Of a stretch of DNA of 64,000 nt, positions 1 through 8,870 are shown piece by piece; position 1 is the first letter of the stretch; each line of letters begins with the position of its first letter. The position numbers were made by a program, and so were the translations under genes. Below the pieces are notes generated by a model. The model saw only the letters and a program-made list of their open reading frames with translations. It did not search any database and was not told where the DNA came from. The DNA comes from Rheinheimera lutimaris (GTDB lineage: Bacteria; Pseudomonadota; Gammaproteobacteria; Enterobacterales; Alteromonadaceae). Location of the stretch: positions 1-64,000 of the forward strand of contig NZ_JABSOD010000019.1 in assembly GCF_013283795.1 (NCBI RefSeq), given 5' to 3'.

Positions 1-19
1 CCACCTCCATAGGAGGTGG
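1..19. terminator. GC-rich hairpin at window edge
   Basis: An 8-bp perfect inverted repeat (CCACCTCC / GGAGGTGG) around a 3-base loop. It starts at the first base of the window, so its left context is missing. A short TTT follows on the + strand. It could be the terminator of a gene ending just before the window, but this cannot be settled here. Confidence 0.35.
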
Positions 20-38
20 TTTAAGGCCGACAATAAAT

Positions 39-64
39 AAAGGCGCCAAACGGCGCCTTTATTA
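39..64. terminator. Rho-independent terminator of the SDR/FAD oxidoreductase pair
   Basis: Nine-bp stem AAAGGCGCC / GGCGCCTTT with a 4-base loop. On the minus strand it is followed by a T-rich run (TTTATTTATT) and lies just after the stop of the SDR gene. The T-rich flank on both sides could let it work in both directions. Confidence 0.75.
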
Positions 65-75
65 TGTTATCGCCG

Positions 76-804
76 TTAAAATGGCAACTCTGTACCATCC
101 CAATTCAACAAGGCACCACTTTGCTCCGGCTGTAAACCGGCCGCTACCTGTGCCAGGCGCAGCGCTGTTGCTGCCGTGCTTTGTAATTGGCCGGCAGGTA
201 AATTTGCCTGAAACGGTTGTGATAATGCGGTATCGGTGGTGCCCGGGTGCACACTTACCACCGCCGCCGTTTTATTTAACCGCCCTACTTCGATACTGAT
301 ATTCTTTACCAACATATTCAGCGCAGCTTTACTGATGCGGTAACTGTACCAACCGCCAAGGCGGTTGTCGGTAATGCTGCCGACTTTAGCGCTCAGCACC
401 AGTACGCGCACATCTTTACTCTTACACAAATACGGAAACAACTGTTGCAGATACATCGCCGGCACGACAACATTGCTGTGTAACCGTGCCTGCAGTACCT
501 GAGATTCAAGCTGGCGGATGGTTTTTTCCGGCATTGCTGTGTCGTCATGCAAAACGCCGTTGCAAATAAATATACAGCTGACATCCGAACTAAATATCTG
601 CGCCAACAGCCCGGCCCTGTGCGCATTATCTGCTGTCGTATCAGCCGTGTTGTCGATATGCCAGTGCAGCTTATCATTAGCTACAGGTAACGGCGACGCG
701 CTGCGGCTTAGCGCATGCACCACATAATGCTGTTGCAGATAATGCTGCACCAGCGCCTGGCCGATGCCGCTACCCGCACCGATAATCAATACCGCCAGGT
801 TCAT
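76..804 (-). CDS. SDR-family NAD(P)-dependent oxidoreductase
   Basis: A 242-residue short-chain dehydrogenase/reductase of classical single-domain length. The dinucleotide-binding motif GAGSGIG is at residues 9-15 and an NG pair at 82-83 replaces the usual NAG. A catalytic-type Ser is near 138, with Tyr155-x3-Lys159 (YRISK). The substrate cannot be told from sequence. It resembles the small cytosolic SDRs often annotated as CsgA-like or cell-cell signalling C-factor homologues. Its ATG overlaps the stop of the upstream FAD oxidoreductase by four bases (ATGA), so the two are probably translationally coupled and may act in one redox process. A terminator follows directly. Confidence 0.88.
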   Translation of the reverse strand: MNLAVLIIGAGSGIGQALVQHYLQQHYVVHALSRSASPLPVANDKLHWHIDNTADTTADNAHRAGLLAQIFSSDVSCIFICNGVLHDDTAMPEKTIRQLESQVLQARLHSNVVVPAMYLQQLFPYLCKSKDVRVLVLSAKVGSITDNRLGGWYSYRISKAALNMLVKNISIEVGRLNKTAAVVSVHPGTTDTALSQPFQANLPAGQLQSTAATALRLAQVAAGLQPEQSGALLNWDGTELPF

Positions 805-1796
805 ACTGCTACCGCCGCGGCTAACGACATACCACTTAAAAAGGCGTTTTCTACTCTGCCGCCGTTAAGCCAATCACCACATAAGCCCAACCCTAATCCA
901 GCCTGATAAGTAAACCCCGGCACCGCAAAGCCAGGAGCTTGCTGCGCATAGCGCCAGCGATGACACAGCGCTTCTTTCACAGCGATGGGCTGCCCTAATA
1001 TTCGTTGTAACTCAGCTGCTGCCAGCGGCGCTATTTGTTCAGGCTGTGCTTCCAGGTGCTGTTGTGAGAAGTCAGAATTAAAATGGACTAACCAATGCTC
1101 TGCAGCGGCGCGCCCGCTTTTGGAGGCTTGTCGCGCCAACCAACTCACCGCGGCGTCGTTTTTGACAAACACAGCATCAAACGGCACGGATACCGCTTGC
1201 ATAAGTTCAATATTTGCCGCCAGGCACGGCTGCAATGCAGTATCACCGTATAGTAAGTCTGCCAATACTGTATCAGTTAAAGGCTGCTGTGTAACATAGG
1301 GTAGCAGCAGCTGCGCGGCTTGCTGCTGCGGCAGTGCCAGAACCAATTGTGCAAAACTGCCCTGAAGCTGATCTTCGCTGTACAGCTGCCAGTGACTGCC
1401 GTCAAAATGAATGCTGTCTATACGGCAATTACTGCGCAAATCCATACCGGCCAATAACTGCTGTACCGGTGCCTGCATTGACGGGATACCGATGTAGCGC
1501 AGCGTATTATCGGGCGAGGCAATAAGGCTGCCGTCTTCATATTGCGCAGTTGCGGCATGCCAGGGGGCAATAACGCCATTTACCAGCCACTGTTGACACT
1601 GCAAACGAAAAGCACTGCTGCGGGCAGTAAAATACTGCGCACCTAAATCCAGATAACCGGCGGCAGTTCGCTTACTGCTCATCCGCCCGCCTGCGGTGCG
1701 ACCTTTATCAAACACCACAACCTGCTTGCCTTGCTGCGCCAGTGCCTGGGCACACGCTGCCCCTGCGATGCCGGCGCCGATAATTGCTATTGTCAA
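801..1796 (-). CDS. FAD-dependent amine-oxidase-like (renalase-type) oxidoreductase
   Basis: About 331 residues from a TTG start at 1796. That codon is preceded by ACAGGA at 7-base spacing and puts the beta-alpha-beta FAD motif GAGIAG at residues 7-12, as is usual in the family. An upstream in-frame ATG at 1889 would add a 31-residue tail without family character. A GGRMSSKR segment follows the Rossmann motif. The C-terminal block GLGLCGDW...GGRVENAF is the FAD-contacting end typical of renalase-like and protoporphyrinogen-oxidase-like proteins. The substrate is unknown. Its stop overlaps the SDR start by four bases. It is divergent from msrA, and the 1797-1954 interval is likely a shared promoter region. 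Confidence 0.82.
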   Translation of the reverse strand: MTIAIIGAGIAGAACAQALAQQGKQVVVFDKGRTAGGRMSSKRTAAGYLDLGAQYFTARSSAFRLQCQQWLVNGVIAPWHAATAQYEDGSLIASPDNTLRYIGIPSMQAPVQQLLAGMDLRSNCRIDSIHFDGSHWQLYSEDQLQGSFAQLVLALPQQQAAQLLLPYVTQQPLTDTVLADLLYGDTALQPCLAANIELMQAVSVPFDAVFVKNDAAVSWLARQASKSGRAAAEHWLVHFNSDFSQQHLEAQPEQIAPLAAAELQRILGQPIAVKEALCHRWRYAQQAPGFAVPGFTYQAGLGLGLCGDWLNGGRVENAFLSGMSLAAAVAV

Positions 1797-1960
1797 AATA
1801 CGGTCCTGTTTAACATGTATTGTTGGCTGTGTACGCCCGCGGCAAGGCGCGGGATCAATCAGCTGCGGGGTCTTAATATAGCCCGGCACACTGCATTATC
1901 GATACTGGCGCCACAGTGCTGATTAAGATACATTCAATGTATTACAACAGGAGAATGACA

Positions 1961-2512
1961 ATGGCGATACAAACAGCAACTTTTGGTGCTGGCTGTTTTT
2001 GGTGTTTAGAAGCCGCGATGAATCAGCTTAACGGTGTTATTCAGGCGTTAAGCGGCTATATGGGCGGCGATGCCGCCAGCGCCAACTATCGCCGCGTTTG
2101 TGATGGTGATACCGGCCATGCCGAAGTGGTACAGGTAGAGTTTGATGACAGCATTGTCAGTTATCAGCAGTTATGTCTGGTGTTTTTCAGCCTGCATGAC
2201 CCGACACAACTAAACCGCCAGGGCAATGATGTTGGCACGCAGTACCGTTCGGTAATTTTTTATCACAACGCACAGCAACAACAAAGCGCAGAGCAAATGA
2301 TGGCGCAATTAAGCGAAAAACAGGTATTCGATAATGCCATTGTGACACAGCTTAGTCCGGTGTCGGCGTTTTACCTGGCCGAGGAGTATCACCAGGGCTA
2401 TTTTTTGCAGCACCCGGAGCAAGGTTATTGTCAGGTGGTGGTAGCACCGAAAATGGCAAAGTTCAGACAAAGCTATGCTGAGCTGCTAAAATCGGCCGTA
2501 TTAACGTCCTGA
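1961..2512 (+). CDS. msrA: Peptide-methionine (S)-S-oxide reductase MsrA
   Basis: About 183 residues. MsrA reduces the S-epimer of methionine sulfoxide in proteins and free methionine using thioredoxin. The GCFWC catalytic motif is at residues 11-15, with Cys12 as nucleophile. Downstream GYMGG, a GHAEVVQV block and the C-terminal HHQGYF...GYC segment fit the family. The ATG at 1961 was chosen because CAGGAG lies 7 bases upstream and the protein then begins a few residues before the conserved core. ATGs at 1955 and 1916 are in frame but less likely. It is divergent from the FAD oxidoreductase and looks like a single-gene unit for oxidative damage repair. Confidence 0.95.
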   Translation: MAIQTATFGAGCFWCLEAAMNQLNGVIQALSGYMGGDAASANYRRVCDGDTGHAEVVQVEFDDSIVSYQQLCLVFFSLHDPTQLNRQGNDVGTQYRSVIFYHNAQQQQSAEQMMAQLSEKQVFDNAIVTQLSPVSAFYLAEEYHQGYFLQHPEQGYCQVVVAPKMAKFRQSYAELLKSAVLTS

Positions 2513-2561
2513 GAAAGTTGCCGTACAACAACCTGACGGTGTGGTGATAATTGAGAACACT

Positions 2562-3353
2562 ATGACTTACCCTATTGTGTTGCTGCTTTGCCTGAGCCCG
2601 TTACTATCATTTATCACCCGTGCAGAACACATTGCAACGCTTACATTTTGCTACGAAGACAAACAACTGCTGCCCTATTATACCGGCGAAGGCCATACTG
2701 CGCCCTATCTGCCGGGAGTGACTATTGAACACCTGCACGCCAGCGCAGCCGCCGCCGGTAATATTAAACTGGCTTTTGTGCGCTTTCCGTGGCGGCGCTG
2801 CCTGCAAAAACTGGAACAAAATGAAGTAGATGCGTTAGTAGCCACTTATTTACCACAGCGCAGCGATTTTGCGGTTTATCCCACCACGGCCGATGGCAAC
2901 CCGGATCGAAATCGCGCCATGAGCAGCCATGCTACCTGCCTCGTACACCGTGCGGACAATAATATTGAAGACAAAATTACCCGCCAACATGGCAGCTTAG
3001 TAGTATCACGCCCACTGGGTTATTCTAATCCGGATTATCCGGCCGGTATCAGTGTTGTGCCGGTGCATTCACAGCAGCAAGCGTTGGATTTAGTCTTATC
3101 CGGCCGCGTAGATGCCACTACCACGTTATGCAAAGTAAATGATGTTGCCGGTGCTGACCGGCTTAGCCAGCGTAAACCACTGGTTGTGGTGTATCCGCCC
3201 TTATATGAGACCACCGGTTATCTGGTGTTCAGCAAAGCCTTTTATCAGCGTCATCCTGCACTGGCGGAGCAATTATGGCAGGTACTTGGCAGCACTATTC
3301 AACCGCAGCGCTATTACGATTATCTGCATTACCCTGATATGGCCGCGCAATAA
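2562..3353 (+). CDS. Periplasmic solute-binding protein, SBP_bac_3-like
   Basis: About 263 residues from the ATG at 2562; a GTG at 2541 is in frame but has no ribosome site. A hydrophobic signal peptide (about residues 1-20) is followed by LTFCYEDK and a type 2 periplasmic-binding fold with an RFPWRRCLQKL segment seen in small amino-acid-binding-like proteins. No permease or ATPase genes lie nearby, so it is probably an orphan binding protein of the kind common in marine gammaproteobacteria. Such proteins may sense or scavenge solutes. The ligand is unknown. A bidirectional terminator separates it from convergent btuB. Confidence 0.75.
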   Translation: MTYPIVLLLCLSPLLSFITRAEHIATLTFCYEDKQLLPYYTGEGHTAPYLPGVTIEHLHASAAAAGNIKLAFVRFPWRRCLQKLEQNEVDALVATYLPQRSDFAVYPTTADGNPDRNRAMSSHATCLVHRADNNIEDKITRQHGSLVVSRPLGYSNPDYPAGISVVPVHSQQQALDLVLSGRVDATTTLCKVNDVAGADRLSQRKPLVVVYPPLYETTGYLVFSKAFYQRHPALAEQLWQVLGSTIQPQRYYDYLHYPDMAAQ

Positions 3354-3393
3354 CACAGACTGTCATAACTTACCGGCAGCAGCGCCGGAATAC

Positions 3394-3423
3394 AAAAAAG
3401 CGTGCTTAAAGCACGCTTTTTTT
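3394..3423. terminator. Bidirectional terminator between solute-binding gene and btuB
   Basis: An AAAAAAGCGTGC stem pairs with GCACGCTTTTTT around a short TTAAA loop. Both strands have an A/T tract in the correct place, so it serves both convergent genes. Confidence 0.9.
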
Positions 3424-3436
3424 ACACTAAACGCAG

Positions 3437-5197
3437 TTACTGCGGCGTATAGCTGACACTGATACCAAAGTTAGTACCGGCAGTGGTATAGCCGGCGCTG
3501 CTCTGGTATTGCTTATCAAACAAATTGTTAATATTGGCACGGACAGCCAATTGCGGTGTAAGCTGATAACTGCCACCCAGCCCCCACAACGTATAGCCGC
3601 CTAAATTCGCTACACTGGCAAAAGCGCCCTGATAAGTAGAGCTTTGATAATCTGAGGTAATAAATACCGACCACAGATCTGCATCATAGCTACCACGCCA
3701 GTTGATAGTATTTTCCGGCCGTCGCTCCAGCTTTTCTCCGGTAGTACCGTTTTCCGTTTCAAGCCAGCTGTAACTAAACCGGCTGCTGAACTGCTGCCAT
3801 TGCTGCGTAAGACTGAACTCAACCCCCTGAATAGTGGCCAACAGCACATTTTCTGCTTGCTCAACCCCCTGGATCAGGTTGGTAACATCACGGTCAAACC
3901 ATGCCAATTGTGCTGTCAGTACATCAGTTTGATAAACCACAGCAATTTCATCCGATAGCGACTCTTCCGGTTTAAGCTCCGGATTAGCAAAACCAGGATA
4001 ATAAAGCGCATTAAAAGTCGGCGCTTTAAACGCCGAGCCCCGGCTTGCTCTTATCAGCCAATGCTCTGTCAACTGATAACCGGCTGCTATTTGCCAGGTA
4101 TTCTGGCCACCATACTGGTTAATCACATCACGCCGTGCCGCCGCTTCAAGCTGCAAAGCGTCGTGTTGATAATTCAGGCCGGCAAAAGCCGCCCGATTTA
4201 TACGGCTGGTTTGCTCATAAGCCGTAGCCGATTTATCCACCTGTTCCTGATACCAGTTTACCCCACCTACAAAAGCTAGCTTATCCGTCAGATCAGTAGC
4301 AGCCTGATAGCTAAACTCGTCACGGCCTGTTACAAAAGGGCTGCGCGAGTCCGGGCCAAAGGTGGCATCGCTGTCCAGGGTGTGGCTTAACTGAGCTTGA
4401 TGGTGCCACTGCCCCAATTGCTGTTGCCAACCGACTAAATAAGCACGATTTAACGTATCCGCTTCATCCTCTGTCCCCCAGGCAGTATCAAATTGATAAA
4501 AGCCCGAGTTGACATCAGCCTGGGCTGTCCATAACCCCAACCTGGTTTGGTAATCTGCCGCTACTTTAATAAACTTTTGGTTATAGCCGTCACGGTCGGG
4601 GTCTAAATCTTTGCGCACATTAAAACCATCGGCGCGGCTCACACCTGCAGTAGCACGCAAGATCAGTTGATCTGCCGTATGACGCACACTGATATCAGTC
4701 CCGGCCTGGCCGTAACTACCAATATTTGCGTTCAGCTCTACTGCGCCGGCGCGTCTTGTGGTAATGGCGATAACACCGGATAAAGCGTCAGAGCCGTACA
4801 AGGCCGCACGTGGGCCGCGTACTACTTCAATACGTTCAATCAATTCCAGCGGCAGCATCGACAGTGTTTTATAACCCAGAGTAGCAGAGCCACTGCGCAC
4901 GCCGTCAATTACGACCAGGGTGTGGCCGGTATTACCGCCACGGATGTAAAGACCACTATTTTGCCCGCGGCCACCGTCGCGCGACAAATTAATGCCCGGC
5001 AGTTGCGCCAATAAGGCTGGTAAGTCGTTGGCCTGGCGGGCGACGATATCATCGCGTTCCAATACCGTGACACTGGCCAGCACGTCTTGTTGCGGCGTGG
5101 CGGTGCGGTTAGCGTAAATACTGATATGTTCGATGTCCTCAGCAGTAGCCGAAAAACAAGATGCGACCAACACGGCCGCCAAAGCAGGTTTAAACAT
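3437..5197 (-). CDS. btuB: TonB-dependent vitamin B12 receptor BtuB
   Basis: About 586 residues from the ATG at 5197. The longer frame to 5227 would run into the leader RNA. A signal peptide of about 19 residues is followed by a TonB-box-like stretch near HISIYANR and a plug domain (about 30-145) with LPGINLSRDGG, LYIRGGN and EVVRGPRAALYGSDA. A 22-strand-type outer-membrane barrel ends with an aromatic-rich C-terminal strand (FGISVSYTPQ). The role is energy-dependent uptake of cobalamin across the outer membrane. A cobalamin riboswitch lies directly upstream, which supports the B12 assignment over other siderophore-type receptors. No btuCDF genes are in the window. Confidence 0.93.
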   Translation of the reverse strand: MFKPALAAVLVASCFSATAEDIEHISIYANRTATPQQDVLASVTVLERDDIVARQANDLPALLAQLPGINLSRDGGRGQNSGLYIRGGNTGHTLVVIDGVRSGSATLGYKTLSMLPLELIERIEVVRGPRAALYGSDALSGVIAITTRRAGAVELNANIGSYGQAGTDISVRHTADQLILRATAGVSRADGFNVRKDLDPDRDGYNQKFIKVAADYQTRLGLWTAQADVNSGFYQFDTAWGTEDEADTLNRAYLVGWQQQLGQWHHQAQLSHTLDSDATFGPDSRSPFVTGRDEFSYQAATDLTDKLAFVGGVNWYQEQVDKSATAYEQTSRINRAAFAGLNYQHDALQLEAAARRDVINQYGGQNTWQIAAGYQLTEHWLIRASRGSAFKAPTFNALYYPGFANPELKPEESLSDEIAVVYQTDVLTAQLAWFDRDVTNLIQGVEQAENVLLATIQGVEFSLTQQWQQFSSRFSYSWLETENGTTGEKLERRPENTINWRGSYDADLWSVFITSDYQSSTYQGAFASVANLGGYTLWGLGGSYQLTPQLAVRANINNLFDKQYQSSAGYTTAGTNFGISVSYTPQ

Positions 5198-5236
5198 GTA
5201 AGCTCCGAAAACGTGCCCGCCGCACATTTAGTATGG

Positions 5237-5402
5237 TTAAAGGATTTTTCCGGCCGGTCTCCGGGCTGACAACCTGCTTGCGCCTGCACTCGCCTTCCCA
5301 TCTTGCGACAGTGGCTGTGAATGCAGTTCAGTTGTTTACCGTTGCGGGGGCAGCTCTGGATTTACACCAGATTCCCGTTTAACTGCAGTTGCCTGCAGCA
5401 CC
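5237..5402 (-). promoter_or_regulatory. Cobalamin (AdoCbl) riboswitch in the btuB leader
   Basis: Reading the minus strand, the conserved landmarks appear in order: AACGGGAA-CTGGTG near the 5' end, GCTGCCCCCGCAACGGTAA, GCCACTG, GGGAAGGCG and the B12-box-like GTCAGCCCGGAGACCGGCC. It ends about 40 bases before the btuB ATG. By family knowledge, adenosylcobalamin binding lowers btuB expression; the short distance to the start favours control of translation initiation. Boundaries are approximate. Confidence 0.95.
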
Positions 5403-5403
5403 A

Positions 5404-5430
5404 GAAAAAGCGGCTCCCTGACGGAGCCGC
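5404..5430 (-). terminator. yajQ: Rho-independent terminator of yajQ
   Basis: On the minus strand GCGGCTCC-GTCAG-GGAGCCGC is followed by TTTTTC. It lies after the yajQ stop and immediately before the cobalamin riboswitch, so it insulates btuB from yajQ readthrough. Confidence 0.88.
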
Positions 5431-5502
5431 GTGCAGTTTAACGTGGCGAAGTTAAAAGTCAACAGCGCTCCGGATGGCTAAAACAGTCAAGCGCTATGCA
5501 GT

Positions 5503-5985
5503 TTAGTCACGGAAGTTTTTAAACTGGAAAGGCTGGCCCAGATCAGATGTACGGACCAGTTGCATTGCGGCTTGCAAATCGTCACGTTTTTTACCTGTTA
5601 CCCGCAACTCTTCGCCCTGAATAGCCACCTGCACTTTAATATTGCTGTCTTTAATCAGTTTGATGATTTTCTTCGCTATGTCTTTATCAATACCTTGCTT
5701 AATGCTGACATAGCGGGTGACGAATTTACCATGGCGTTCTTCTTTCTCAATTTTGAAACTATTGACATCAAGCTGCAGCTTGCTGGCTTTAATGGCAAAA
5801 ATATCGAACAGCTGCATAACTTGTTGATCCGCTTCAGCGGTCAGTTCAATCTGTTCTTTTTTTAGCTCAATTTTGGCGTTCACGCCGCGAAAATCAAAGC
5901 GGGTTTCCAGTTCCCGCTTAGCGTTCTCCACCGCGTTGTTAGCCTGGTTCAAATCAATTTCTGAAACGATATCGAATGAGGGCAT
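5503..5985 (-). CDS. yajQ: YajQ-family nucleotide-binding protein
   Basis: 160 residues, the usual full length. It begins MPSFDIVSE and contains the TRFDFRGV and [15 protein letters not shown] blocks diagnostic of the YajQ/DUF520 family. It has a ferredoxin-like fold; homologues in Xanthomonas and Pseudomonas bind cyclic di-GMP and modulate transcription factors. The start is supported by AAAGGAG seven bases upstream. It is monocistronic: a divergent VanZ-like gene lies upstream and a terminator downstream. With the large diguanylate cyclase at 13.9 kb it is one of two possible c-di-GMP components in the window. The link is only by family. Confidence 0.95.
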   Translation of the reverse strand: MPSFDIVSEIDLNQANNAVENAKRELETRFDFRGVNAKIELKKEQIELTAEADQQVMQLFDIFAIKASKLQLDVNSFKIEKEERHGKFVTRYVSIKQGIDKDIAKKIIKLIKDSNIKVQVAIQGEELRVTGKKRDDLQAAMQLVRTSDLGQPFQFKNFRD

Positions 5986-6079
5986 TAAAAATCTCCTTTA
6001 GCATAAGCCATTCTGTCTGCTGGTGATTATAACCAGAAAACTGCTACAATCCGAGCGCCGTTTTATACAGGGGTAAGCT

Positions 6080-6436
6080 GTGTCGCAGGTTTTTTATCGT
6101 TGGATATGTATATTGTGTTTTATGCTGGCCACTGCCGGCTTTTTGGCTGAGCTAAGCGGACATCGTATTGGCGGCGGCTTTGCCCATATGGACAAAATTG
6201 CCCATTTCGGTATTTTTACTATTCTTACCGCTTTGCTTTGGAAGGGTTTTAAACTTAACCCTTGGCTGGCTTTTTTATTGTTGGGTATGTATGGCGGCGC
6301 AGTAGAGTTAGTCCAGCACCACTTTACCCGCCGTAACGGTGATTGGTGGGACTGGCTGGCCGATATCGGCGGCATTGTATGTTTTTACCTGGTTCGCGCC
6401 CTGTGGCACAAAATACGTCCACGCAGCCAGCGTTAA
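6080..6436 (+). CDS. VanZ-like small integral membrane protein
   Basis: 118 residues from a GTG start with a GGGGTAAG ribosome site just upstream. It has about four hydrophobic segments (residues 8-24, 42-56, 61-77 and 94-110). The HxDKxxHFGIF motif after the first segment and the late RNGDWWDWLADIGG motif are typical of VanZ-like proteins. The cellular role in non-enterococcal bacteria is not established. The panE reading frame begins inside its 3' end, so the two genes are probably expressed together. Confidence 0.75.
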   Translation: MSQVFYRWICILCFMLATAGFLAELSGHRIGGGFAHMDKIAHFGIFTILTALLWKGFKLNPWLAFLLLGMYGGAVELVQHHFTRRNGDWWDWLADIGGIVCFYLVRALWHKIRPRSQR

Positions 6437-7305
6437 GCTGGAACATAGTTGGCCGCGGTGCCATTGGTTTGTTGGCTGCCAGCCGCTTGCAACTGGCCGG
6501 CTACAAGCCCGGACTGTGGCTACACCAGCCCGCCATTGTCGATATTCAGTTTCAGCAACAGCCTCTGCAGTTTTTAAGCGCCACACCGCCACTGCAAGCC
6601 GTACTTATACCGGTAAAAAGTTATGCTGTGTTCGATGCCGTTAAGACCCTGCAACCCTTTCTAACGGAGGACGCGCAACTGGTGCTGAGCCACAATGGTA
6701 TGGGTACAATACCAGAGGTACTGCCGCTGCTGCTGCCAACTCAGGGTTTATGGTTTTTAACCACTACGCACGGCGCATTAAAACAGCAGGATGCAATACT
6801 GCATACCGGTAACGGCCACAGCGTACTGGCGCCACTTAACGCCGCGGCCAGCCGGCATACAACCGCCGTGGCACAGGCAATGGACATTGCGCTCGGGCCT
6901 TTAGCGGTAGCAGCAGACATTGAACCATTTTTATGGCAAAAGCTGGCGATTAATGCCGTAATTAACCCGCTGACAGCGCTGCATAACTGCAAAAACGGCG
7001 CTTTAGCGCAGCCGCAGTATCAACAGCAGATCAAGGCGATTTTACACGAGGTATGCCAGGTAGCAACCGCTGCCGGTTACCCGCTGCAACCGGCTTTAGT
7101 GCAACAAAACGTTATGCAGGTGATTGAGCGCACTGCAGAGAACTTTTCTTCGATGCAACAAGATGTGGTGCATCAGCGGCGCACCGAAACTAACGCTATC
7201 AGTGGTTTTATCGTGGCACAAGCGGCACGCTTTAATATTGCCGTACCGCACAATTCACAGTTGCAGCAACAGCTGCTGCAACTGCAACAGCGTTACTGCC
7301 GGTAA
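6403..7305 (+). CDS. panE: 2-dehydropantoate 2-reductase (ketopantoate reductase)
   Basis: About 300 residues. It reduces 2-dehydropantoate to pantoate with NADPH in pantothenate and CoA synthesis. The dinucleotide motif GRGAIG lies about 18 residues from the chosen GTG start at 6403. The conserved KLAINAVINPLTAL helix carries the catalytic-type Lys, and the RRTETNAISG segment is the substrate-side helix. No ATG sits near the Rossmann strand: in-frame candidates are GTG 6403 and ATG 6379, and both overlap the VanZ-like gene. The start is therefore uncertain by a few codons. It meets thiI tail to tail with a 13-base overlap. Confidence 0.88.
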   Translation: MAQNTSTQPALSWNIVGRGAIGLLAASRLQLAGYKPGLWLHQPAIVDIQFQQQPLQFLSATPPLQAVLIPVKSYAVFDAVKTLQPFLTEDAQLVLSHNGMGTIPEVLPLLLPTQGLWFLTTTHGALKQQDAILHTGNGHSVLAPLNAAASRHTTAVAQAMDIALGPLAVAADIEPFLWQKLAINAVINPLTALHNCKNGALAQPQYQQQIKAILHEVCQVATAAGYPLQPALVQQNVMQVIERTAENFSSMQQDVVHQRRTETNAISGFIVAQAARFNIAVPHNSQLQQQLLQLQQRYCR

Positions 7306-8750
7306 ACGGCTACGTTGGCAAAGCCCTGTTCCTGCAACACCACAGCCTGCAAACGGCTCATAACACCACGCTCGCAGTAACAGTAATACTGCTTCGTTTG
7401 GTCCAAAGCGGCAAACTGCGATGCTAAGCGGAAAAACGGCAGCTCAATAACCTGATGACCATCAACGCTCAGCGGTTTAATATCAGTCTCTTCCGGGCTG
7501 CGGATATCCAGCACTATGGCATCTGCCGGCAGTAGTGCCAGCTCGCTAACTACATGCGCCTGTTGCTCTGCCTGGTAGTCCACAGTGCGGATGTCTAACA
7601 CTTTGGCCGATTGCACCGCCTGCTGCAGCACGCTGAAATCGAATTGTTGCTCGTTCGCCAACACGTCTGCCAATACGGCATTTACTGTGGGTTTTTTCGA
7701 AATAACACCGCAGTACTCCGGCATGCTTTTAGCAATATCTTCAGCACCGATTTTAATCGCTAAATTGATGATCTCTTGCTTATCCTGATAAATCAGAGGC
7801 CGCAGTATCAACGTTTCGGTTACCCGGTCTATCACACTTAAGTTTGCAATGGTTTGGCTTGACACCTGGCCGATGCTCTCACCGGTGACAATCGCCTTAA
7901 TGCCAAGGCTTTCGGCTACTTCACTGGCTGCACGCATCATCATACGCTTCAGCACCACGCCCATTAAGCCGTTATCGATTTTCTCCAGAATTTGGTCAAC
8001 CACCGGCGCAAAGTTAACACTGACAAACTTCACCTTGTGCGACAAGCTGTATTTTTGCCAGATAAGAAACGCCATTTCGCGCACACCGGCTTCATGCGCG
8101 GCACCACCCAGGTTAAAAAACAGGTAGTGAGTGCGCAGGCCCTTGCGGATCATCAGGTAGCTGGCTACCGCGGAGTCATAGCCGCCGGAAATCAAAGACA
8201 ACACATCAGACTGCGACGGCAACGGAAAACCGCCCATGCCCTGATGCATCTTGCGCACCATAATCAGCAGGTCTTTTTTAATCTCCAGTGTCACCACCAG
8301 ATCAGGCATTTTAAGTTGCACTTTGGCACTGGCAACATGCTGATTTAAACCACCACCGATGTAACGCTCAGCTTCAATTGAGCTGAAGTCGTGATTGCCG
8401 GTGCGACGCACCCGTACGCTAAAGGTTTTATTTTCCAGCTGCGACGCGTATACCGCCAATACCTGTTCAAAAATATCATGCAGGTTGGTAAAAGTGCTGG
8501 ATTGCATTTCAGCAAAAGCCACCACACCCGGAATACATTCCAGCCGCTCAATTAAGCGCTGACGCAAACCAGCATCATTACTGTCACAGCGCACGGTAAG
8601 ATGATCGAAATTGTTACTTACCACCACAGTAGCATCTACCTGCAGCAGAATAGTCTTCAGATTGCGCTCCAGCAGCAAGGTTTGGCGTTTACGCACCGAT
8701 TTACTTTTAATGGCGATTTCAGGGTGTAATTTGATAAGGAATTCAATCAT
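7293..8750 (-). CDS. thiI: tRNA 4-thiouridine synthase / thiamine sulfur carrier transferase ThiI
   Basis: 485 residues, the long form found in gammaproteobacteria. The order is an N-terminal ferredoxin-like domain, THUMP (about 60-165), a PP-loop ATPase with SGGYDS at 188-193, Cys347 (MPEYCGV) and a C-terminal rhodanese domain whose catalytic loop CERGVMS starts at Cys459. It makes s4U8 in tRNA with sulfur from IscS; the rhodanese domain is also the part needed for the thiazole branch of thiamine synthesis. thiL lies in the window at 17.4 kb but in a separate operon. The gene stands alone and is convergent with panE. Confidence 0.97.
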   Translation of the reverse strand: MIEFLIKLHPEIAIKSKSVRKRQTLLLERNLKTILLQVDATVVVSNNFDHLTVRCDSNDAGLRQRLIERLECIPGVVAFAEMQSSTFTNLHDIFEQVLAVYASQLENKTFSVRVRRTGNHDFSSIEAERYIGGGLNQHVASAKVQLKMPDLVVTLEIKKDLLIMVRKMHQGMGGFPLPSQSDVLSLISGGYDSAVASYLMIRKGLRTHYLFFNLGGAAHEAGVREMAFLIWQKYSLSHKVKFVSVNFAPVVDQILEKIDNGLMGVVLKRMMMRAASEVAESLGIKAIVTGESIGQVSSQTIANLSVIDRVTETLILRPLIYQDKQEIINLAIKIGAEDIAKSMPEYCGVISKKPTVNAVLADVLANEQQFDFSVLQQAVQSAKVLDIRTVDYQAEQQAHVVSELALLPADAIVLDIRSPEETDIKPLSVDGHQVIELPFFRLASQFAALDQTKQYYCYCERGVMSRLQAVVLQEQGFANVAVYRQ

Positions 8751-8870
8751 CGGGTAGCAGCATAGTTAAGCAGGAAAAAAAGTGGCGCAGATTATAGCGG
8801 ATCTGTAGCTAAAGACCTAATCTGCGCTTTGTGCCAAACTAACTTTATGACAGTCTGGTTTTGTAGCAAC

